A program made the translations under genes and the position numbers. A stretch of DNA of 5,122 nucleotides, from NCBI GenBank assembly GCA_009923125.1, contig RFUD01000202.1, positions 1 to 5,122 of the forward strand, given 5' to 3'. Positions 1 through 5,122 of the stretch are shown in pieces (within the stretch, counting starts at the first letter, position 1; every line of letters starts with the position of its first letter). This DNA is from Planctomycetia bacterium. GTDB taxonomy: Bacteria > Planctomycetota > Planctomycetia > Pirellulales > UBA1268. The notes under the pieces were generated by a model. The model ran no database searches. It was not told where the DNA came from and saw only the letters and a program-made list of their open reading frames with translations.

Positions 1-1208
1 GCCGGATCGCCCTGGCCGAACGGTGTGCGGCCGAATTCTCCTCCCCAGGCCACGAGCGTGTCGTCGAGCAGGCCGCGGTCCTTGAGATCATGGATCAGGG
101 CGGCCGACGGGGCGTCGGTGTCGGTGCACTGGATCTCCAGCTGCGAGAACAGGTTGCTGTGCTGATCCCAGCCGGAGTGCATCAGCTGCACGAACCGCGT
201 GCCCCGCTCGAGCAGCCGCCGCGCGATCAGGCAGTTGTAGGCGAAGCTTCCCTTCGTGTGGACGTCGGGCCCGTAGCGGTCGATCACGTGCTTCGGCTCG
301 TCGGAAAAATCGACCAGGTCGGGTACGCTCGCCTGCATCCGGTAGGCCATTTCGTACTGTGCGATCCGTGTCTCGATCTCGGGGTCGCCGAAGTCGGCGA
401 GGTGCCGGGCGTTCATGGCGGCGATGTCGTCGAGCAGCGCCCGTCGGGCCTCACGGCTCACGCCGGCGGGATTGGCGAGGTAGGGCACCGGGTCGCCGGT
501 GTTGCGAAACTTCACCCCCTGGAAGCGGCTCGGCAGGAAGCCGCTGCCCCAGTAGTGGTCGAAGAAGAGTTGTCCGCAGCTCTTCTGCTTGTCGCTCGAC
601 GTCATGACGACGAACGCTGGCAGGTCGTCGGTCTCGCAGCCGAGCCCGTAGCTCATCCAGGCCCCCATGCTCGGCCGGCCCGGCACCTGCGCGCCCGTCA
701 GGAAAAACGCCACGCCGGGGGCGTGGTTCACCGCCTCCGTGTTCATGCTCCGGACGACGCAGAGGTCGTCGGCCAAGCCGCCGAGATTCGGCAGCATCTC
801 GCTCATTTCGATGCCGCATTGGCCGTACTTTCTGAACGGCTTGATCGCCGGCACGGCGGGCCACTTGGCATAGCTGCTCGACATCGTCGAAAGCCGCGTC
901 GATCCGCGGACGCTGTCGGGGATGTCCTGACCAGCCCGCTCCTTGAGCATCGGCTTGGGATCGAAGAGGTCGACGTGCGACGGCCCGCCCCCCTGCCAGA
1001 GCATCACGACCCGCTTCGCCTTCGGCTCGTGGTGCGGCAGCCCCGGCAGGCCCGCCTGGCCCCGCGCTGCGGTCGGCGTCGAGGTCGCAGCAAGCGCGTC
1101 GCGCTCGAGCAGCGAGGCGAGGGCCACCGAGCCGATCCCGAGGCCGGCTGAGCCGAACAGGTGGCGGCGGGTGACGCGGGCATGGTCGTCATGAAAATGG
1201 TTGTTCAT
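1..1208 (-). CDS. DUF1501 family exported protein, C-terminus cut by window edge
   Basis: Reading the minus strand from ATG at 1208 gives 402 complete codons that stay open to the window edge. Residues 13-18 (TRRHLF) followed by a hydrophobic stretch at about 19-34 form a twin-arginine (Tat) signal, with a likely cleavage near DALAA (37-41). The mature part begins with KRVVMLWQGGGPSHVDLFDP (65-84), the standard opening of DUF1501 (PF07394). It continues with HSGWDQHSNL (344-353) and WGGEFGRTPF (388-397), both family hallmarks near the C-terminal end. Family members are usually about 430-490 residues, so perhaps 30-90 are missing. DUF1501 has been grouped with the alkaline phosphatase/sulfatase-like fold, but no reaction is established. 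The gene follows the PSCyt/PSD1 gene by 25 bases on the same strand and is probably co-transcribed. No Shine-Dalgarno is visible before the ATG; a hairpin ends 8 bases upstream. The start is set by the signal peptide, as no in-frame alternative gives a better one. Confidence 0.93.
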   Translation of the reverse strand, partial: MNNHFHDDHARVTRRHLFGSAGLGIGSVALASLLERDALAATSTPTAARGQAGLPGLPHHEPKAKRVVMLWQGGGPSHVDLFDPKPMLKERAGQDIPDSVRGSTRLSTMSSSYAKWPAVPAIKPFRKYGQCGIEMSEMLPNLGGLADDLCVVRSMNTEAVNHAPGVAFFLTGAQVPGRPSMGAWMSYGLGCETDDLPAFVVMTSSDKQKSCGQLFFDHYWGSGFLPSRFQGVKFRNTGDPVPYLANPAGVSREARRALLDDIAAMNARHLADFGDPEIETRIAQYEMAYRMQASVPDLVDFSDEPKHVIDRYGPDVHTKGSFAYNCLIARRLLERGTRFVQLMHSGWDQHSNLFSQLEIQCTDTDAPSAALIHDLKDRGLLDDTLVAWGGEFGRTPFGQGDP

Positions 1209-1216
1209 GGTTCGTA

Positions 1217-1232
1217 ACAGGCCGAAGCCTGT
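1217..1232 (-). repeat. Intergenic cUUCGg hairpin between PSCyt/PSD1 stop and DUF1501 start
   Basis: On the minus strand the sequence reads ACAGGC-TTCG-GCCTGT, a perfect 6-bp stem closed by C-G around a UUCG tetraloop, a loop type known to be very stable in RNA. It begins one base after the TAG stop (1236-1234) of the upstream gene and ends 8 bases before the ATG of the DUF1501 gene. It therefore occupies the place where a ribosome binding site would lie. There is no T-run after it, so it does not look like an intrinsic terminator. It could protect the mRNA, tune translation of the second gene, or be one copy of a dispersed intergenic repeat. The pairing is seen directly; the roles are inference. 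Confidence 0.55.
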
Positions 1233-1233
1233 C

Positions 1234-3795
1234 CTACTCCCGAGTCAAAGCTTCGTCGAGGTTGAAGATCGCCAGGCAGACGCTCGTCATCGCGGCGTGG
1301 CCGGCCGGGTCGAGTGCCTTGTCGCGGGGGCTTTCGCCGACCGCGATGAGTAGCTTCGCCGCGTCGGGGTCGGCCAAGTAGATCTCGAGTTGGCGGGCGT
1401 GCATCCGCCTCAGGGCGTCGAGGTCGTAGTCGGTCGGCCTGCGGCCCAGCACGCGGCGGAAGGCGTGCACGAGCCGGCCGTCGAGATCGCGACCGGCGAG
1501 CATGCTCTTCTCCGCGAGCACTCGCGCCGCCTCGACCCAGGTCGGATCGTTGAGCGTCGTCAGCGCGTGCAGCGGCGTGCAGGTGCGGCTCGCCCGCACG
1601 TTGCAGGTCTGGCGGTTCGCCATGTCGAACATGTTGGCCGGGTTCACCGTCCGCCGCCAGAAGGTGTAGAGGCTGCGGCGGTAGAGGTCGGGCCCGTGCG
1701 ACGCGGGGTAGGTGAAGTCGCGTTCCTTCGTGATCGCCAGCGCCTCCCAGATCTGGTCGGGCTGATAGGGATAGACCGGCTGGCCGCCGATGCGGAGATC
1801 GATGAGGCCGGCGGCCGCGAGCGCCACGTCGCGGAGCACCATCGACGGCATCCGGAACCGGCTCGCCCGGGCGTGGAGCCTGTTTTCCGGATCCTTCGCA
1901 ACGTGGTCGGACGTGACCTTGCTCGCCTGCCGGTAGGTGGCGCTCGTCACGAGCAGCCGGTGCATCTGCTTCTGGCTCCAACCCCGCTCTCGGAACTCGA
2001 CGGCCAGCCAGTCGAGCAAGTTCATGTGCAGCGGATATTCGCTCTGCACCCCCATGTCTTCGGTCGTCTTCACGATCCCGGTGCCGAAAAACTGCTGCCA
2101 CATCCGGTTCACCTGCACCCGCGCGGTGAGCGGATGCTCCGGTAGGAAGAGCCACTTCGCGAGACCGAGCCGGTTCCGCGGCTGGCCCTCGGGCAGCGGC
2201 GGCAGGAAGGCCGGCGGCAGGAACGTAAGCTTCTCGCCGATGGGTGTGAGATAGTCGCCGCGGTCGAGGATCTTCGTGTCGCGGGGCTTGTCGTCGGCCA
2301 TCACCATCACGCGGGGAATCTGGTCCCCCTTGTACTCGTCATACGCCTTCTTGGCGGCGTCATACGCCGCGACCCCCGGCAGATCTTTCGTCAGACCCGC
2401 CTTGAGCTTGCTGTCAAAGTGCCGCTGCAACTGCTGTTCGATCGAGTTCCTTTCCGCCTCGGTCCGTTCCGCCTCCGGCTTCCGCAGGAGAGGCGTCAGG
2501 GCGGGGGACAGATCGTTTCCATCAGCCGCCTCACCATCGGAAAAGAGGCCTTGCTTCCACGAGGCAAACAGGGCGTCGAGCACCGGCTTGGCAACTGCTT
2601 CGTTCGCCTTCATCGCCGCCTCGAGGTCCGCCAATCGCTTCGTGTTCTCCTGAGTAGGCAGCTCGAGCACGGGAGGGGCTACGCGGATCCGCGCAGAAAA
2701 CTGCTTCGGTACGCCACTCTCTGGTACCCGATTGAAGGCATCGAGGAGGCCGTAGTAGTCGGTCCGCGTCATCGGGTCGTATTTGTGGTCGTGGCACTGA
2801 GCGCAGGCCATCGTGAGGCCCAGCCACGTGGTGCTCGTCGTGTCGACCCGGTCGAAGAGGTTGTTGAACCGCTGTTCCTCGGCGATCGCACCCCCCTCGC
2901 CATTGAGCAGATGATTGCGGTTGAAGCCGCTGGCGATCTTCTGCTCGTTGGTCGACTCGGGCAGCAGGTCGCCGGCGAGCTGCTCGATCGAGAATTGATC
3001 GAACGGCATGTCGGCATTGAGCGCCTTCACCACCCAGTCACGCCAGATCCATTGCCAGGTGTCGCCGTCCTGCTGAAAGCCGTTGGAGTCGGCGTAGCGG
3101 GCGGCGTCGAGCCAAGGCAGCGCCATCCGCTCGCCGTAGTGGGGCGAGGCGAGCAGACGATCGACGAGTTTTTCGTAGGCCAGCGGATCGGGGTCGGCGA
3201 CAAAGGCGTCGACCTCCTCGGGCGTGGGCTGCAGCCCGACGAGATCGGCATGCAGCCGGCGGATGAGCGCGGCCCGGTCGGCCTCGGGCGCAGGCTGCAT
3301 GCCCGCCGCCTCGATCTTGGCGAGCACGAACCGATCGACGTCGTTCCGCGCCCAGTCGGCCCGCTTGACCTCCGGCGGCATGGGCCGCACCGGGGCGGTA
3401 AAGGCCCAGTGCGGCTCGTATTCGGCCCCGTCCTTGATCCAGCGGTCGAGGAGTTTTTTCTGATCGTCGGAGAGCCGCCGGTTGGAAGTCGGCGGCGGCA
3501 TCAGGACGTCGGGATCCGTGGAATGAATCCGCTCGAGCATCGTGCTCGCGCCGGGATCGCCGGGCACGATCGCGCCGGCCTCGATGGCTGCGGCCCGATC
3601 ATCGAGCCGCAGGTCGGCCTCCCGCTTGTTGCCGTCCTGGCCGTGGCAGTAGAAACAGTTTTCGGAAAGGATCGGCCTGATATCACGGTTGAAGTCGAGC
3701 GCCGGTAGATCCGCGGCGCGGCCGGTGCCGACGAGTATCACGACACTCAACGCAGCGAGCGCGCGACGAATCGATGCTACGATCGAGCAACCCAT
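1234..3795 (-). CDS. PSCyt1-PSCyt2 (DUF1549)-PSD1 (DUF1553) planctomycete cytochrome-like protein
   Basis: This is a complete 853-residue protein from ATG (3795) to TAG (1236-1234). Residues 9-28 form a Sec-type signal: arginines, a hydrophobic core ALAALSVVILVG, then GRAAD. PSCyt1 (PF07635) covers about 35-105, opening with FNRDIRPILSENC and carrying a c-type heme motif CFYCH (47-51). LMPPP (98-102) follows, where M99 is a candidate distal ligand by inference. PSCyt2/DUF1549 (PF07583) covers about 151-355, with SPHYGERMALPWLDAARYAD around H219 and a second heme-like motif CAQCHDHKYDP (331-341). A charged, helix-prone linker (about 375-515) leads to PRDTKILDRGDYL and PSD1/DUF1553 (PF07587) from about 541 (NRLGLAKWL) to the end, including SATYRQASK and TPLHALTTLND. 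The protein is at the short end of the family because no extra carbohydrate-binding or LamG-type insert is visible. It is exported and probably binds one or two hemes; substrate and partner are unknown. The DUF1501 gene follows in the same direction, the usual arrangement in planctomycetes. A weak GGAA lies about 8 bases before the ATG. Confidence 0.95.
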   Translation of the reverse strand: MGCSIVASIRRALAALSVVILVGTGRAADLPALDFNRDIRPILSENCFYCHGQDGNKREADLRLDDRAAAIEAGAIVPGDPGASTMLERIHSTDPDVLMPPPTSNRRLSDDQKKLLDRWIKDGAEYEPHWAFTAPVRPMPPEVKRADWARNDVDRFVLAKIEAAGMQPAPEADRAALIRRLHADLVGLQPTPEEVDAFVADPDPLAYEKLVDRLLASPHYGERMALPWLDAARYADSNGFQQDGDTWQWIWRDWVVKALNADMPFDQFSIEQLAGDLLPESTNEQKIASGFNRNHLLNGEGGAIAEEQRFNNLFDRVDTTSTTWLGLTMACAQCHDHKYDPMTRTDYYGLLDAFNRVPESGVPKQFSARIRVAPPVLELPTQENTKRLADLEAAMKANEAVAKPVLDALFASWKQGLFSDGEAADGNDLSPALTPLLRKPEAERTEAERNSIEQQLQRHFDSKLKAGLTKDLPGVAAYDAAKKAYDEYKGDQIPRVMVMADDKPRDTKILDRGDYLTPIGEKLTFLPPAFLPPLPEGQPRNRLGLAKWLFLPEHPLTARVQVNRMWQQFFGTGIVKTTEDMGVQSEYPLHMNLLDWLAVEFRERGWSQKQMHRLLVTSATYRQASKVTSDHVAKDPENRLHARASRFRMPSMVLRDVALAAAGLIDLRIGGQPVYPYQPDQIWEALAITKERDFTYPASHGPDLYRRSLYTFWRRTVNPANMFDMANRQTCNVRASRTCTPLHALTTLNDPTWVEAARVLAEKSMLAGRDLDGRLVHAFRRVLGRRPTDYDLDALRRMHARQLEIYLADPDAAKLLIAVGESPRDKALDPAGHAAMTSVCLAIFNLDEALTRE

Positions 3796-3808
3796 GGAAC
3801 GTTTCCAT
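3794..3808 (-). promoter_or_regulatory. Short dyad overlapping the PSCyt gene start codon
   Basis: The plus strand reads ATGGAA-CGT-TTCCAT, two perfect 6-base arms around a 3-base centre. One arm includes the first two bases of the PSCyt gene's start codon (3795-3793 on the minus strand), and the weak GGAA ribosome-binding candidate is also inside the dyad. It could be a repressor operator or a weak RNA hairpin limiting access to the start codon. A 15-base dyad can arise by chance, so the functional reading is only a suggestion. Confidence 0.25.
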
Positions 3809-3947
3809 TCGGGGTTACCCGCGTCGCCGATCCTCGGGCCGTATGCCGGCCGGCTCGGATCGCGGACCTCTCGGTCGATCGGCGGGAATGCCTAGTACAC
3901 TCTGATATAAGGATAGCACGGTCTCCCCCGCCAAAACATTCGATTTT
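3796..3947. promoter_or_regulatory. Divergent intergenic region with probable promoters for both flanking genes
   Basis: These 152 bases separate the PSCyt gene, read leftward, from the flavoprotein gene, read rightward, so promoters for both should lie here. The part around 3898-3914 is AT-rich against a GC-rich background. On the plus strand TATAAG at 3906-3911 resembles a -10 box, but no good -35 is seen about 17 bases before it. On the minus strand TATATC (3909-3904) with TTGGCG (3934-3929) at a 19-base spacing is a weak sigma-70-like pair. Planctomycete promoters are poorly matched by the E. coli consensus, so these boxes are tentative. No open reading frame with a recognisable product lies here. 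Confidence 0.4.
3825..3884. repeat. Inverted repeat enclosing a 10-base GC palindrome in the divergent region
   Basis: CGCCGATC at 3825-3832 is exactly complementary to GATCGGCG at 3877-3884. The 44 bases between them contain the perfect palindrome GCCGGCCGGC (3845-3854). On the minus strand this would fall in the probable leader of the PSCyt mRNA and could fold as a nested stem. GC-rich DNA produces such matches readily, so the pairing is real but its role is doubtful. Confidence 0.25.
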
Positions 3948-5122
3948 TTGCCGACAGCCGCGGTCTCACAGCCGAAATCGTGCGACATCCTCGTCATCGG
4001 CGCGGGTGCGGCGGGGCTGTTTGCGGCCACCTGGGCGGGACGGGCTGCCCGGGCGGCCGGCAGGCCGATCTCGATTCTGGCAGTCGATGGCGCGAAGAAA
4101 CTCGGGGCCAAGATCCTCGTGGCCGGCGGCGGCCGGTGCAACGTCACGCACTGGCGTGTGACCGAGGCCGACTACGCCGGCAGCACGCCACCTGCGATCC
4201 GCAAGGTGCTTGGACGGTTCACCGTGGACGACACGGTGAGGTTTTTCTCCGCGTGTGGCGTCGACCTGAAACGGGAGGACACCGGCAAACTCTTTCCGGT
4301 GACTGACTCGGCCCGCACGGTGCTCGATGCGCTCGTGGGCGCCGCCACGGCGGCCGGAGCCGCGCTCGTCCATCCGGCCCGCGTCACGGCCATCGACCGC
4401 GCAGCCGGAGGTTTCTGCGTGGCGACCGAAGCGGGCTCGATCGACGCCGCGCGGATCATCCTCTGCACCGGTGGTCGCTCGCTGCCGAAGTCCGGATCGG
4501 ATGGAGCCGGGTTCGCGATCGCCGCCGGCCTCGGCCACTCGATCACCGACCCGATCGTGCCGGCGCTCGTGCCGCTCGTGCTTCCGGGCGAGCACTGGAT
4601 CCGCGGGTTCTCCGGCCTCACGCTCCCGGCGGAGGTCGTGCTCCTCGCGGCGGGCGGAAAACGGCTGCGGTCGTTCACCGGCAGCACGCTCTGCACGCAC
4701 ACCGGGCTCTCGGGCCCGAGCGTGCTCGACATCAGCCGCCACTGGCTCGTGGAGCGGACACGCGATCCCGGAGTGCGGCTCGCGATCAACTGGCTCCCGG
4801 GCACGTCGGCCGACGAGATCGACCGGCTCCTGCGAGGCGCCGCCGTGCGCGGCGCGCTCGCCGTGCTTCGCGAGCAGTTGCCGGAGCGGCTGGCGCGTCA
4901 GCTCTGCGAGTGTGCGGGCGCGCCGGCGACCGGCGACCTGCCGCGGGACGCCCGGCGGCGGCTGGTGCAGTGCGCCACGGCCCTCGATCTCGACATCGTG
5001 GGCGACCGCGGATTCACCATCGCCGAGGCCACGGCCGGCGGCGTGCCGCTCTCCGAAGTGCGGCTCGACTCGATGGAGAGCCGGGTCTGTCCGGGCCTGT
5101 TCCTCGCCGGCGAGGTGCTCGA
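3948..5122 (+). CDS. HI0933/YhiN-like (BaiN/RdsA-like) FAD-dependent oxidoreductase, C-terminus cut by window edge
   Basis: The frame is open from a TGA at 3903 to the window edge. It has no early ATG or GTG, and the TTG at 3948 is the only standard start before the FAD-binding fold, giving 391 complete codons. Counting from it, DILVIGAGAAGLFAA (13-27) holds the Rossmann GxGxxG (18-23) and D47 ends the second strand. KLGAKILVAGGGRCNVTH (51-68) contains the family signature GGGRCNxT. ATP-grasp or Fe-S motifs are absent. CTGGRSLPKSGSDG (173-186) is the second flavin-contact region, THTGLSGPSVLDIS (250-263) matches the THxGLSGPxxL motif, and the last residues FLAGEVLD begin the final FAD-binding segment. 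The following part, GxxGGYNxQ-type in E. coli YhiN, lies outside; about 20-35 residues are missing from a usual length near 400. Members are cytoplasmic flavoproteins of mostly unproven reaction. One is implicated in bile acid reduction in a gut Clostridium, which should not be transferred here. No signal peptide and no Shine-Dalgarno are seen. Confidence 0.93.
   Translation, partial: MPTAAVSQPKSCDILVIGAGAAGLFAATWAGRAARAAGRPISILAVDGAKKLGAKILVAGGGRCNVTHWRVTEADYAGSTPPAIRKVLGRFTVDDTVRFFSACGVDLKREDTGKLFPVTDSARTVLDALVGAATAAGAALVHPARVTAIDRAAGGFCVATEAGSIDAARIILCTGGRSLPKSGSDGAGFAIAAGLGHSITDPIVPALVPLVLPGEHWIRGFSGLTLPAEVVLLAAGGKRLRSFTGSTLCTHTGLSGPSVLDISRHWLVERTRDPGVRLAINWLPGTSADEIDRLLRGAAVRGALAVLREQLPERLARQLCECAGAPATGDLPRDARRRLVQCATALDLDIVGDRGFTIAEATAGGVPLSEVRLDSMESRVCPGLFLAGEVL

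Noticed and set aside
90..1151. Long plus-strand open frame (353 codons) opposite the DUF1501 gene
   Set aside because: It is rich in R, A, G, V and H, has no recognisable motif, and lies antisense to a gene with clear family signatures. Such frames are expected opposite GC-rich coding DNA.
1217..1232. Intrinsic terminator between the two minus-strand genes
   Set aside because: The stem is short and no T-run follows it. A stop here would also separate two genes normally found together.
1205..2155. 316-codon minus-strand frame bridging the PSCyt gene and the junction with DUF1501
   Set aside because: It is in another frame of the real PSD1 coding sequence and has a low-complexity, arginine-rich translation without motifs.
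2419..3708. Long plus-strand open frame (429 codons) opposite the PSCyt gene
   Set aside because: It is entirely antisense to conserved PSCyt1 and PSCyt2 motifs, and its translation shows no domain or signal. It is a composition shadow.
3780..3795. Lipoprotein signal suggested by the cysteine at residue 3 of the PSCyt protein
   Set aside because: The cysteine precedes the hydrophobic core rather than following it, so there is no lipobox; the signal looks like ordinary Sec cleavage after GRA or GRAA.
3966..4742. 258-codon minus-strand frame opposite the flavoprotein
   Set aside because: The plus strand carries all the FAD-binding motifs of the HI0933 family here; the antisense translation is arginine-rich and motif-free.

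Overview
The window looks like chromosomal DNA of a planctomycete. It is GC-rich (roughly two-thirds by eye), and two of its three genes are the hallmark planctomycetal pair: a PSCyt1-PSCyt2-PSD1 cytochrome-like protein followed directly by a DUF1501 protein. The family assignments come from motifs read in the translations, not from a database search. Genus or species cannot be set from this window.

Layout. Bases 3795 to 1 are a minus-strand block of two genes. The complete PSCyt1/PSCyt2 (DUF1549)/PSD1 (DUF1553) gene (3795-1234) is followed after 25 bases by the DUF1501 gene, which starts at 1208 and runs off the left edge without its C-terminus. A small hairpin with a cUUCGg loop (1217-1232) fills most of the gap between them. 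Bases 3796-3947 are a divergent intergenic region holding an AT-rich core near 3898-3914, a short dyad over the PSCyt start codon, and a GC-rich inverted repeat. From 3948 to the right edge, on the plus strand, is a flavoprotein of the HI0933/YhiN (BaiN/RdsA-like) family. It most likely starts at a TTG and lacks only its last few dozen residues.

How the genes may work together. The two minus-strand genes are probably one transcription unit. Both products carry export signals: Sec-type on the PSCyt protein, twin-arginine on the DUF1501 protein. They would therefore meet outside the cytoplasmic membrane. The biochemical role of such pairs is not established. The flavoprotein has no visible signal peptide, is transcribed away from the pair, and is probably an unrelated cytoplasmic enzyme.

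No RNA genes, insertion sequences, CRISPR arrays or phage genes were seen. The gene content is typical for the group. The less ordinary signals are the intergenic structures and the unusual start of the flavoprotein.
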